The translations under genes and the position numbers were made by a program. From Odobenus rosmarus divergens (taxonomy: Eukaryota; Chordata; Mammalia; Carnivora; Odobenidae), in assembly GCF_000321225.1 (NCBI RefSeq), contig NW_004450267.1:1251795-1315794 (forward strand): a DNA stretch of 64,000 bases, written 5' to 3'. Positions 23,006-34,478 of this stretch are shown here, piece after piece (position 1 is the first letter of the stretch; each line of letters begins with the position of its first letter). The notes below the pieces were generated by a model. The model did not search any database. It saw nothing but the letters and a program-made list of their open reading frames with translations, and was not told where the DNA came from.

Positions 23006-23144
23006 GGGGTGCCTGAGTGGCTCAGTCAGTTAAGTGTCTGCCTTCAGCTCAGGTCATGATCCCAGAGTCTGCTTCTCTCTCTCCCTCTGTGTGCTCTCTC
23101 TCTCTCTCTCTTTTGCTCTCTCTCAAAAATAAATAAAAAATCTT
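23006..23144 (+). mobile_element. Can-SINE, sense, internally deleted
   Basis: The head GGGGTGCCTGAGTGGCTCAG to GGTCATGATCCCAGAG joins directly to TCTGCTTCTCTCTC. The central ~55-60 bp (GGTCCTGGGATCGAG... to GGGGAGCC) are missing, removing the box B-like segment. A CT tract and AAATA tail follow. Confidence 0.93.
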
Positions 23145-23429
23145 CGAATTAGAAGATATCAAATGTTTACATTAGAATAATGAGTTAAACTTCTCTGTTT
23201 CCACCCTAAAATGTTTAATCATTCAATCAAAAGATGTAATAACAAATAAATGAATACATACTTTCTTATGATTTGGTTTACACTGAACACATATAATACC
23301 TCTCCATATTGCTTGGAATATTAGGTAACATTGCACAATTTTTGCTAAAGTTCTACTGCTGTGTAGTGTATATCATGCTATAGCCTAGGAGAGATGAGAG
23401 GCATTGATGTAAAGTGGCAAGAAGAGTTT

Positions 23430-23690
23430 CAACTCAGGAGGCACACGGGTCAGGGTATGAATTGTGATTCTACCATTTATTATCTGTGAGACCTTGGAAA
23501 AAATACTTTATCTGCCAAAACTTCAGTTTCCTCATCTGCAAATGAAGTTAAAAACACATCCCTCTCATCAGCATAAAAGGTTATGATAAGCATTAAAAGA
23601 AATGCTGCAGACAAAGCATTTATCAAACGGCTGGCCACATGGTATATAAGACCTGCTTTAAAGGTTTGCTATTATTATTAAAGTAACAGA
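23430..23690 (+). mobile_element. MIR, sense, nearly full length
   Basis: 'TTATTATCTGTGAGACCTTG', 'CTTCAGTTTCCTCATCTGCA' and 'AACGGCTGGCCACATGGTAT' show all three MIR segments in order. Confidence 0.85.
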
Positions 23691-24820
23691 AAAATTAAGA
23701 TTGTTAATATTATATACACCGTGAACTTTTCTCACATGCAATAGCAAAAGCCAATAAATAGGTTTTGTGGTGAGGATACATATTAAATTAGGATCTGAGG
23801 AGAGAAAACATTTCTGAGGTTTACTATATCAGGTACACTGTGAGTAGGTTGATTTATAGGGGGAAGATGGTTATGGTATGCAAAAAAGTTTGCATTATCA
23901 AAGCACTATAGGCATAATATTGATGTATATATTATCACATAAATTTTTACAATGAATTAAATTGACATTCAATGTGATAAAATTTAGAGTCAAGTCAGAT
24001 TGCTTTACATGTCAATTACAAGCACTATTTGATCTATTATTTCTATTCTTTTATTTGCAACCTCTGATGAGTCATCAAAGGTAAACCTCATTTAATTGTT
24101 TAAAAGTAATCATTAAATATTATATTTGCCAAGGATTAAATTTATATCATTCTCATGTCTGATGTCAGATAGTTTTCAACATAGAAGAGAGAAATCTGTT
24201 ACATTTAATCTGAACATAACCATGCACATATATTTTTCCTAGAGAGGTATATATTAAGCCTATGGAAACCCTCTGATGGCCATTAATGCCCTTTCTGGGG
24301 TTATACAGCATCTAATGAGTACACCCACCTTGCAAGACCCTGGTTGGTATTCTACAAGGAAGTAAAACAGCCCATTAAATGAGATTTATGGAGTTTTCCA
24401 ACATGAGTTCTGGTGGGGAGGGAAACTGCACGTTACTTCTGTTATGGCTTGCCTGGTTGCGCTATTCCAAATGATGAATTCATTGTCATAAATACTCAGG
24501 TTCAGGCCAGAGAATATGGAACCCATTTTGTTGGTCCTTGACCTGCCATGGTCCTCTATCATAATTGTATCCAACGAGTTACAGTGGGGCAGCATCTTAT
24601 TCCCATGTAACTGTATCATTCCTTTCATTTCCAGCTTTTGCTTTATAAATTTACATAATTTTATAATAGTTAAATCATTGAAACTCTCAATAATCTGGCC
24701 AAGTATACACTGTTCTTTTTAAAAGGAGATTATATATAAGCAGAAATCCCTTGATATTTTTGCAATAATTTATCCTCTTATTGATTTGTACCCTCTATTC
24801 AAATCCACGCCTGCATTTAC
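23691..24820. other. Unannotated sequence containing a WD-like short frame
   Basis: On the minus strand, 24,386-24,628 encodes 80 residues containing YDNEFIIWNSATRQAI, which has the look of a WD40 strand (IW...T...I). It is isolated, stops directly afterwards, and has no poly(A) or flanking duplication I can see. At best it is a decayed retro-pseudogene fragment, and possibly chance. Confidence 0.25.
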
Positions 24821-24852
24821 ACAAACACACACACACACATACACACACATAC
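24821..24852. repeat. (CA)n microsatellite
   Basis: CA repeats with a few AA/AT interruptions. Confidence 0.95.
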
Positions 24853-26635
24853 TCCCCTATAGTTGACAGACTTGTTAATATGTGAATATTTTTATGTTTT
24901 ATATTCATTTATAAATATAAATACATCTACAACTATTTTATTCATGTATATATATTTTGTAAGGTAAGTAGGATATGCATACATATCCATGTCCCTTTAC
25001 TTGAAAAATAATGAATACGAATCTGTATGCCATTTAGTGTAGCATATGCAATATATTTAATGCATTTAATATAAGAACTTAAAAAAAAAACTTTTTCTTC
25101 TTTCAATATGCTCTATCTTTGAACCATTTTAATTGAACCAAAATGAAATATGGAGTCCTTGTGTAAGAGCATAAAATAGTCAAGTAAGTTCTAAAACTCT
25201 TATTTGAGAATAATTTCCTTTATGGTTTTATTTGATATATTTATTTATGGATAGATGCGCTGATGGAAATATGGTAGTATTTGTGGATGAGGAGCTTTCC
25301 TGAACTCAGGCAATCTGAACTGAGGTAACTTGAGCTTTTGGACTTTCATCTTTTTAGCTTTGATCAGGTTAGTGACTATGTGGAAGTTAATATTAGTTTT
25401 CATCAAATCTAATTATCAAGTGTGGATTTCAAGCATTATTGCCTTTTGGAAAATCTCATACTTGTACAGCTATTAGACATAAGCTCATAAACTGCAATTA
25501 TGCTCTGATAGATTAAAATAGAAGATCCTGTTAGTGCTTGGTCCTTGTTGAACCATAAACCACTATGCAAAAGTAATATAATGTAACTCAGTTACCCTTC
25601 AAAATATGAAATCAGCATCATTATTGCTACATGCCCTTTCCATTATTGCTACATGCCTTAGTTTTCCAGGATTTTATTAGATTCACTAAGTACACTATCT
25701 TATTTCCTTTTGGGGAAATCTTATTGGTATTTAAAGCCCTGTCAGAGTCTCACATTGTAATTTGGCTATGGAACCAGAATTTTCGATTTATGTCTTAGTT
25801 TTGCAGCTGTGTTAGACAGACTCAACTTCCTGTTCAATATATCAACCAAATATAGCCTGTCCATCACCCAAATGATCTCCACATCATATCAGAGGGATAG
25901 ATAATATTCTAATCCCTATATCAGTTGCACACATATTTCCTGTCATTGTGTACATTAGGTCTTTTGAGTAATTTCTCATAAATCCTTAATCCAACATTAT
26001 CTTAGGGTTTTACTTTAAAATTTTCTTTCTCGGTGAATGGCTTTCTCCATATCTTCTGCAGCAGCCATTTTGGTTTTCACCTCTGGCAGAATGATTATGT
26101 GTAGTTCACCTATATCATGAAGGAATTTTTGGTGCTGATTTTGTTGGTTGGTTGGATTAGCCAAATGTTCTGGTCACTTGACCAGGGAATTGTTTTCAGG
26201 ATTAAGGAAGAAAATACTTCTTGCCAACAGCTTCCCTTAGAACAGTATCCCAGTGGTAATAGTAAATAGTAGCTTTCTCCTCTTTTCATGACAAAAAATA
26301 TAAACTTACACATTACTACATAAGATAAGGTGAGCTAATTCTAAACAATAGTAAATGAATTATTTTTAACTTCAGCTTGACTTCTGAGACAGCTTGACAC
26401 TGTAGCAAATGTTTAGAAACTGAACTCCTGAATTATAATATTTAAGACAGCAGTAGTAAAATACAGCAAAATGACAGGGGGATTACAAATTAATTGTGTG
26501 GAAAGGTGTTTTCTGGAACTCAGAAAACTTTGTATTAGGAAAAATATAATACATGATCATAAATATAATGAAAAAAGTAAATAATAGCAGTTAGCATCAC
26601 TAATCAACACAATTTATTTATAATAAAAATGCTTT
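24853..26635. other. Unannotated sequence with a 22-bp spaced duplication
   Basis: The 17-mer CATTATTGCTACATGCC occurs at 25,619-25,635 and 25,641-25,657. Otherwise AT-rich with nothing recognised. Confidence 0.5.
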
Positions 26636-26868
26636 TAAACCATAAGTAGTTTATTTTTTTAAAAATTTTATTTATTTATTTGAGAGAGAGAATGAGATAG
26701 AGAGAGAGAGCACGAGACAGGGGAGGGTCAGAGGGAGAAGCAGACTCCCCGCCAAGCAGGGAGCCCGATGCGGGACTCAATCCCGGGACTCCAGGATCAT
26801 GACCTGAGCCGAAGGCAGTCGCCTAACCAACTGAGCCATCCAGGCGCCCCTAAACCATAAGTAGTTTA
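26636..26868 (-). mobile_element. Can-SINE, antisense, full length
   Basis: Body 26,654-26,850. TAAACCATAAGTAGTTTA is perfect over 18 bp at 26,636-26,653 and 26,851-26,868. CpGs are retained (CCCCGCC, GATGCGGG, GGCGCCCC), consistent with a younger copy. Confidence 0.98.
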
Positions 26869-27434
26869 GAGTTGATTCGTTTTTTTAAAAGGCCTGGAAA
26901 CATAAATATTTATATCTTAGTCTTTTGCTCTAATCTTTAGATTTTGCTTTTAATTCTTTTATTGTAATCCATATAAAGATTCAAATTAATTTAAAGTATT
27001 TTAGTTGTATACCTTTAAAAGAAAATATAAAAATATTAGTGTGGCTCAAGAGTAGAAGAGCAAAAATTAGCAGATTGGCTGAAAGTTACTCTAGCAATGA
27101 TATATGAAAGAAATCCTTGTTCCACATTAAAAAAAAGAAAGCAGTGAACAAGAAAACTTAACTAAACAAAACAAAAAACCTCTTGTGTCTCTAAATTAAT
27201 TGAATATTGCATGTTGTCATCAGTGCTCAAGCAGTGTGTCACTGATAATTCAGATTTTATCATATGTATGTGTGATGGGTGTGGGGGGGTTTGCATGTAT
27301 ATTTATCCCCCTCATCTGCAACACTATCACTATTACTTATGTAACTGCAGTTATTCAGATGAATACATTCTAATAGAGGATACAAAAATCATTCTCTTGA
27401 GATTCCAAGTAAACTACTTTGTTGTATTTACAGG
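26869..27434. other. Unannotated sequence
   Basis: No repeat or gene recognised. A 100-codon frame at 27,211-27,513 runs through the hairpin below and looks incidental. Confidence 0.45.
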
Positions 27435-27484
27435 TTTTCTTAGAGAAACTTTGTTCTATTTACAAAAAAGTTTCTCTAAGAAAA
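27435..27484. repeat. Perfect 18-bp hairpin
   Basis: TTTTCTTAGAGAAACTTT (27,435-27,452) is exactly complementary to AAAGTTTCTCTAAGAAAA (27,467-27,484), separated by 14 bases. The fold is 50 nt, smaller than a typical pre-miRNA, and the sequence is not a terminal repeat I recognise. Confidence 0.93.
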
Positions 27485-27539
27485 GTTTGCCTAAGCATAG
27501 GATAGGGCAATGAAAATAAGCCAGGTGTTGTATTTCATG

Positions 27540-27602
27540 GTGAAGCTAGGGATTCACACCTAGAATTTTAAGTCTTAATGCCAGAATTCTTTATCATTAG
27601 CT
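27540..27602 (-). mobile_element. Possible MIR fragment, antisense
   Basis: 'GAAGCTAGGGATTCACACCT' resembles AGCTGGGATTCGAACCC of antisense MIR. Very short. Confidence 0.35.
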
Positions 27603-27787
27603 CATTTGTAGGAGAGATTTTATGTGATACTTTCCTAAATATGTCTCCATGGCATAACTGCCTTCACTGTGGATGCTTTCGGAAGACAGAAATTGCAGCA
27701 AAATGTGTGGCCTTAGCATAAGTTTGTTATATAATCAGTAGCCTATTATAGATTAATTTATTGTAAGATTTTTTCCTTTCCCACCCC

Positions 27788-28014
27788 AATGTTCAATTTC
27801 TTTTTCTTTTAAAGACTTATTTATTTATTTGAGAGAAAGAGAGCGCTAGTAGAAGAGGCAGAGGGAGAGAATATCCAAGTAGACTCCAACTGAGCGTGGA
27901 GTCCAACACAGGGCTTGACCTCAGGAGCCATGAGATCAAGACCTGAGCCAAATCCAAGAGTCAGATGCTTAATTGACTGAGCCACCCAGGTGCCCCCATG
28001 ATGTTCCATTTCTT
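27788..28014 (-). mobile_element. Can-SINE, antisense, older subtype
   Basis: Body 27,803-27,999 with 'AGTAGACTCCAACTGAGCGT' and 'AAATCCAAGAGTCAGATGCT'. Duplication AATGTTCAATTTCTT / GATGTTCCATTTCTT at 27,788-27,802 and 28,000-28,014 (two mismatches). A 91-codon minus-strand frame is SINE-derived. Confidence 0.93.
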
Positions 28015-28689
28015 GAAGCAACTCTATGATAATGATGAGTAACTCTACCAATTCCCAAACCAAAATCATCATGTCAAATGGGCCAATGCATAGCAAACTA
28101 TCTAGCTTTTCCCTTTGTCAAGTAACAAACCATCTGGATTGCCAAACTACAAGGTGCCACATCAGTGTAGTTTGATCAACTATACCATAGGCATATTCAT
28201 CTATATAGAGCTATTTACAGCATACCTGGTGTTCTCAATTAGCTTGTGTGTCCACAAAGACAACTGCTTTACTTTAGACATCTTTGATCTCCCACAAAAT
28301 TCTTATTATATCTGATTAGTAGTGTCTAATCAATGGTTAAGAAACCACACTGAACAAATTCTCTTTATCCTCAAGTTGTCTAAAGATGTAACATATTTAA
28401 CTGGGATTCTTCCTGCCTCAGCTTTAACTGAGGAACCAATACAGAATGCATTCTATTGTATTAAACAAATCTGCATATGCAGATTGGGATAGATGATGAA
28501 AAGGAACATATTCCATTACTCTTGGACCTCTTAGCTACAATAAGATATAAAGAGAGGCCCAAGGGTCAGAAAGAGGATTTTGGAGAAAGCTGTTGCTGTT
28601 CTAGAATTCTTCTTTCCCCATAATTATGGAGAAAGGATTGAGGGGTGCTACCTGTCCTCAGTAGAAGGACACAGAGGACTGGGACCTGA
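28015..28689. other. Unannotated sequence
   Basis: Nothing recognised; base composition becomes more GC-rich toward its right end. Confidence 0.5.
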
Positions 28690-29330
28690 GTTACATCTAA
28701 GAAAGTTAATTTTATTAAGATGTAAGCTGTGTCAGAGAGAGACGGAGACGGAGAAAGGAAGAGAGAGAGAGAGGTGGGGCGGGGGAGGGATCACCTGGAC
28801 AGGTTAAATTAGAGAACAGGGGTAGGAGCTCCTCACCACAAAGAGATTGCATGTGCACTACAGGGTAGGCAGGAGCTGAGAAAGGATCTACCAAGGAACC
28901 CTCCACCACAGAGATACGAGTCAAGGGAACTGCCAGTGAGAGACACCAGCAGGGAATCAGTCCTTAATGACTCCATGAAAGCACTCATCAAAGAAATAGA
29001 CAGATGTTATGGATATTGGCCTCACCCACCCAAAGACATCCAAGACATCCGCTGTAAAATCTGCCAAGGCCCAGGGTTGATGAAGTAACCTAGACAAACA
29101 AGACCTGTACTATGTTTACACCTCCTCTCCCTCCACAAAACACCTAACATAGCAGCTAGACAGTAAAGGCTAGTATATAAGAGACTCTAAGAAGGAAGGA
29201 CTTAACTGTGATAAATCAAGTTCAGAAGTTTGAATAAATATTTTGGACTCTATTCTCATTACCGAACTAACACTGTGTTTGTGACTTAAAGTGCCTGAGG
29301 GCTGTAGAGATGCCACGGGTCTGTCAGAGA
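28690..29330 (+). other. LTR-like, GC-richer unit, identity uncertain
   Basis: A purine-rich GAGA/GGCGGGG block (28,735-28,790) is followed by a longer GC-richer region, TATATAAGAG at about 29,174, then GAATAAATA at about 29,234 and a TTGGACTC-like segment. TATA, about 60 bp, polyadenylation signal and a short trailing region is the order seen in retroviral LTRs. I see no TG...CA ends, target duplication, primer-binding site or gag/pol similarity. It may be a solo ERV LTR of a carnivore family, or ordinary DNA. Confidence 0.3.
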
Positions 29331-29426
29331 TTATATCCAGGCACAGAGGAAAATTATCCCCCACTGCATAAAGTGTCAGGGAGACAGTGGGAGAAAAAAA
29401 AATCTGTTTACATCATAAAATGTGTG

Positions 29427-29620
29427 TTTTTTTTAAAGATTTTATTTATTTATTTGTCAGAGAGAAAGAGAGAGAGCACAGGCAAGGGGAGCAGCAGGCA
29501 GAGGGAGAAGCAAACTCCCCACTGAGCAAGGAGCCCAAGGCAGGACTCGATCCCAGGACCCTGGGATCATGACCTGAGCCAAAGGCAGATGCTTAACCGA
29601 CTAAGCCACCCAGGTGTCCC
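29427..29620 (-). mobile_element. Can-SINE, antisense
   Basis: Full set of landmarks: AAAGATTTTATTTATTTATT, GGGAGAAGCAAACTCCCC, 'GACTCGATCCCAGGACCCTG' and 'AGCCACCCAGGTGTCCC'. Target duplication unclear. Confidence 0.95.
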
Positions 29621-30514
29621 TATAACAAATACAGAGTCAGACTACAGAAAATTCAGTAAGTCATTTCTCCAGTGTCCTGTGGAGACTGTTTGTCAATGTG
29701 GTTGTGTAAGGGAAAGGGGTGTGTAAAGAAGGAAACAGTGGCAGTGGCCCATGGAAATTCTGCCATATGGCCTGTTTTCCTGAGAAGGTAACTAGCTGAT
29801 TTTATTAGGGAGGGGGCCAGATGCCAAAGACAATAGAGACTGCCACCTTAATACTCGAAGAATTAAGAAACGTCATCAGAAAATAGCTTGAAACCTGAGG
29901 CATGCCAAGAAGAATGGAAAGAGCAGGCTCCCGAAGAGGCTCTTAAACAGTGTTGTTAAAATTCACACTCATTTGCTTGACATTAAAACCCAGCAATTAG
30001 CTAACAAACCTTGGTGACAGACTGCTATTAATTTTGTGCTGACTCCATACATGTAAATTAAACCATTACAAGTTCCCCACGTGCTGCCTCTGACATTTGT
30101 TTTGTACAAGTAAGCTGGCAGTGGGGAGGCATAAACTTTGCTCTGAACTCCCTTGGCAACTGAGGCTGCTGATCACTTTGTTAATTTCTTGAAAGATATT
30201 CAAAAACTATTTTTTGAGGACAAAAAGGTGATTACAAAATGCCTTCAACTGAACAAGTCTTGAGCACTAAAAATTATATGACTCACACAACAGTTTTTAG
30301 ATTTGGCTGGAGACCCTTAGATGATTATTATACAATTTAATATGTAATTATATATTATAAAATGACATCAATATAATATAGTTATTTTTCCCATGAAGTA
30401 ATTAAAATCTAGTATAATTCATTATCCTCACTGAATCCTAAAGGTACATTAGAGTATTTTACTTTTTGCTTTTGATCATTTAAAAAAACTGAAATAGAAA
30501 TAGCTGGCTTATTT
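29621..30514. other. Unannotated sequence
   Basis: Relatively complex non-repetitive sequence at 29,640-30,230, with no frame or family recognised. Confidence 0.5.
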
Positions 30515-30724
30515 AAACCTAAGGTCATAGGGGCACCTGGGTGGCTCAGTGGATTAAGCATCTGCCTTTGGCTCAGGTCACGCTCTCAGGATCCTGGGAC
30601 AGAGCCTGTTCCAGCTCAGTGGGGACTCTGCTTACCCCTCTACTCCTCCCCCTGCTCGCGTGCACACGCTCTCTCTCTTTCAAATAAATAAATAAAATCT
30701 TATAAAAAAAAACCTAAGGTCATA
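30515..30724 (+). mobile_element. Can-SINE, sense, full length
   Basis: Body 30,530-30,709. AAACCTAAGGTCATA is identical at 30,515-30,529 and 30,710-30,724. Mid-body differs from consensus (ACAGAGCCTGTTCCAGCTCA) but the head and tail are intact. Confidence 0.97.
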
Positions 30725-31463
30725 AACTGGAAGAAAAGATCTTATATTTGGAGAACTTTCTCATCAATGACCAAGTGAATTTACTAAATTTTTCACAAAA
30801 ATCCAATGATCCTCTATTCATCTAGATGTTCAGAGTTTCCAGGGGAAGACCAAATGTCCCAGACATACAGCCTGAAACTGCTTAAACAATCAACCTTTTA
30901 ACCATAGCTGCTGGTGATTTTGGGGGACTTGATTACCTAATATATGGAATGGGCAGAGTGATCTACTCCTCTGCATGGCTTTTAAATGTCTGATCTATAG
31001 CAGCTGCTCTGCAAGCACCCTCTTCATCCCTTCTCCACTCTTCTCATAATGAAACTGTCCTAGGCGTGACATGAGATGTTAAGTCTCTTTACCTTTACTA
31101 TCGGTTTCCTGTCACACTACCTGTTTCAAAAGCCACTATCCCTAAATATTAGATGGCAGATATCTGTTACCCATTATTCATTCCACCCACACTTTTCAAG
31201 GCTTTTTAGTGAAGTACTGTTCCAGATACTTTACACATCAACAGAATAGATGAAAATCCCTATGAACCACCCCTCCCATCTTTCAAAGAAAAAAAAAAAA
31301 AGACTTTAGACTTGAGGAATTTCCTAAACCTAAAAAGTATCTCTAACAAAAATGCATAACATCTCAAAATTAAGCAAAAACAAAAACAAAAAACAAAACA
31401 GAACTTCTCTTATAATGCTTTTTCACTTTGAATTATGGTCATTAGCCCTAGCCCTTTACTCCA
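30725..31463. other. Unannotated sequence
   Basis: A-rich AAACAAAAACAAA run near 31,374-31,400; no element named. Confidence 0.5.
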
Positions 31464-31707
31464 CTTTGGGATACTTTTTTTCTTTTTTTAAAGTCTGGCT
31501 TTTTTTTTAGGTATTTATTTACTTATTTGAGAGAGAGAGGGAGAGAGCACGAGCAGGGGAGAGGGGCAGAAGGAAAGGGAGAAGCAGATTCCTCGCTGAG
31601 TAGGCAGCCCAATGCAGGACTCAATCCCAGGACTCCAGGATCATGACTGAGCCAAAGGCAGGAGCTCAACTGACTGAACCACCCAGGAGCCCCTCTTTGA
31701 GCTACTT
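31464..31707 (-). mobile_element. Can-SINE, antisense
   Basis: Body about 31,477-31,694. CTTTGGGATACTT (31,464-31,476) and CTTTGAGCTACTT (31,695-31,707) form a plausible 13-bp duplication with two differences. The tail carries an extra TCTGGC(T)n interruption. Confidence 0.9.
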
Positions 31708-31812
31708 AACATAGAGTTTGTGTCTTTCTACTTCATATGTTCCCTGCAAGCTTAGCAAAGTAGTGAGCCTGTAATAGGTGTTCAATAAATGTCGGATTGA
31801 ATTAAAGAATGG
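31708..31812 (+). mobile_element. L2 3' end, sense
   Basis: 'GTGAGCCTGTAATAGGTGTT' then CAATAAATGTCGGATTGAAT matches the L2 3' terminus. The SINE upstream appears to have landed within it. Confidence 0.65.
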
Positions 31813-33162
31813 GGCAGTAAAAAATGGGTGCTTTTTTATATGTACAGTATGAAATCATTTTGAGTAACTAATTAAGCAAAAGTTAATTACTTCATAGTAG
31901 TTTAGCCAAGGCATCCATAGATAAAGTTTCCTAACAAAATTGGGGCATACTTTAGACTTTTCTTACTGAAAACATGATCCTTAGATCAGCAACACTGGTC
32001 CCACCAACGTTTCCCCCCAAACCTAAAAAAGAAGCAGTCTGCATTTCAACAAAATCCCCAAGTGGCTTATATGAATGTTAAAATTTGAGAAGTGCTAATA
32101 TATATCACTGGCTTTTAACCAAAACTACATGTAAAACTCATCTGATGCTGTTTCAAAAAAAAAAAGAAAGAAAGAAAAAGAAAAAAGGGGAAAAAGTGAA
32201 AAACCTATGTCTAGGCCACATTCCAAACCAATTAAATATGCCTATGAGTTCAGGAATGAGGTTCCTTTTTTCTTTTTACTAGTCTCAGGTACAGCCAAAT
32301 TGAGAAACAATGATTTAAACAAAACAATAAGATATAAGCTGGCTCTGCCACAGAATTCTCTGAATTGAATTAAAAGAAATTGAGTTTTTAAACTCAAATC
32401 AGAGGAAATGAACTTCTTATATATAAAGACTCAAGTAAGACCTTACTTAGTAGTCTACTGATTTTAGGTTCAAACAGAAACATGTTAGTCTAAAGATGTC
32501 TTCTGATGCTCTGAGGCAGTCCAACAAAGCATCCTACTCCTATTCTTCTTTGATGCAAAATCATGTTAAGCAAGGAGCAGTAGTCTGCACAGTGGAAATG
32601 AGCCTTACAGCAACATTCTGTAGAATTACAGCGAGTTCTCCTTATGGAGGCTAAAGAGGAACTAATGTGTAGTATTTCATCTTTAAAGACTGAAACACTG
32701 TTTTCCCTTGGGGAAAATCAAATGATTCAATCCTCCCATCATGTAAACTAATACCTCATTTTGAGTTAGGCTCTTGCTGAGAATTTGACATAAGATATTC
32801 AGATTTGTTTTCATAAATCACTGTAACTATACAACATATTCAGGAACCTGGAGAATGAATAAGTGTTCTCCTAGCACACAGTAACCAAACTGATTTAATA
32901 TTTTGTGTTAATTCACCCCATCAACAAAATGACTTTCAAGAAAGAAGGAGGCCTTTTCTTAAAAGCCAAAGAGTAAATTGGCTAGGTACATCTTATTTTT
33001 TTGACAAGTGTTGGTAGAACAAAGATAGGAAATCATTTGTTCACATTCAAAGTGGAATCCAAACGGGTCTAAGAAGAAAAGCTTGGGTTCATAACAGACA
33101 TAGCAAGGAAATGGAAATCTTGAATTCTATATTTAATTCTGTCATGGATAAAAAGAAAAATG
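31813..33162. other. Unannotated sequence
   Basis: Contains an (A)nG run at 32,156-32,200. No gene or nameable repeat otherwise. Confidence 0.5.
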
Positions 33163-33370
33163 GGGGTGCCTTGGTGGGTCAGTAGGTTAAGCATCTGACT
33201 CTTGATTTCAGCTAGGTCATGATCTCAGGGTCCTGGGATTGAGCCCCATGTGGGGCTCCATGCTCAAGGCAGAGTCGGCTTGAGATTCTCTCTCCCTCTC
33301 CTTCTGTCCCTATCCCTGCTCGTGCACACTTTCTCTCTAAAATAAATAAATCTTTATTTAAAAAAAATTC
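33163..33370 (+). mobile_element. Can-SINE, sense, older subtype
   Basis: 'TCTGACTCTTGATTTCAGCT', 'GGTCCTGGGATTGAGCCCCA' and 'CGGCTTGAGATTCTCTCTCC', ending in AAATAAATAAATCTTTATTT. Flanks are A-rich, so the duplication is unclear. Confidence 0.93.
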
Positions 33371-33407
33371 TTAAAAAAGAGTAATTGAAATAATTAAAAG
33401 GATCCAT

Positions 33408-33512
33408 TATCTCATTTAATCCTTGCATCAACCCAAAGAAGTAGCTATTATTACTCCACTTTCCAGAGGAAGAAAATGAGCAAAGAGGACAGATAAGTTG
33501 CCAAGGCCTCTT
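33408..33512 (-). mobile_element. MIR, antisense
   Basis: 'CTCATTTAATCCTTGCATCA', 'AGTAGCTATTATTACTCCAC' and 'GAAGAAAATGAGCAAAGAGG' follow the reverse complement of MIR. Confidence 0.75.
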
Positions 33513-33698
33513 TATGCTTTATTTGGAATCCTCATAATTATTAGACTTTTAAAGACTTTGAAGTCAGATAGAACTGTATGAAAAGCTCTAATATGCTAGG
33601 GGTAATCAAAACTCTACTTTTAGACCCACCAGTATGGAATTCCAGGATTCTTGCCCTAGGAACTTAGAGCAAAATGTCTATTGAACCTTAAAATGTCC

Positions 33699-33856
33699 CT
33701 GGGATCCACTTTCTTTTTTTTTCAAGTTGTTATTCAAATTCCAGTATAGTTAGCATACAGTGTAATATTAGTTTCAGGTGTACAATATAGTGATTCAACA
33801 CTCCATACACCAGCCGGTGCTCATCACAACAAGTACACTCCTGGGATCCAGTTTCT
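33699..33856 (-). mobile_element. Carnivore L1 3' end, antisense, ~125 bp, with duplication
   Basis: Poly(T), 'TTATTCAAATTCCAGTATAG', 'TTAGCATACAGTGTAATATT' and 'GGTGCTCATCACAACAAG' are the reverse complement of an older carnivore L1 tail. CTGGGATCCACTTTCT (33,699-33,714) and CTGGGATCCAGTTTCT (33,841-33,856) form a 16-bp duplication with one mismatch. Confidence 0.93.
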
Positions 33857-34478
33857 GATGCCACAGCTTTGCCTCTGTCTCTGTAGCAGTACTGGTCTGC
33901 TTAAGGGATACTCAGGTGTACTGGCTCTTAATGGCGATACTCAAGTATGTTGGATCTCATCTGTTCTTTCTAAGGATATCATCAGATGTGCCTCATGGGC
34001 ACATCTTTATAAATAAGTCAAGTTTTAGGGCCATTTTCATTTTTTTAATGAAAAGGAGCCCACTGAAGATAACTCAACAATTCTTAAAAGAAATAATACA
34101 AAAAACTCTCTCTCTTTAAAGATGGACAATAAGATGTCTTAAGGTATCACAGATCTTTGCTCATTTCAAGATGAGGCCTGGAGATAATTCTCGGCTGAGT
34201 AACAGAATCAAAGCCTTATCTCAGCTGATTTCCTAACCTATTATTTTTCAGAAGATGCAGCTATATAAAATGTAGTAGCATCAAATATTACATTCCTCAG
34301 TTTTGGATTACAGGGCCACTGACCATCCAAGATACAGAGTTCACACACATAAATAAGGGGTCAAATGGAGGACCCAGGAGCTATGTGATGCAGGGGACTT
34401 GGGCAAGGAGTAGGGCATCTCTTCTTCCACTAATTATTTTTCATGATAAATATTTACTAAGCACCTGTGATAAGCGAT
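33857..34478. other. Unannotated sequence
   Basis: Nothing recognised. Confidence 0.5.
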
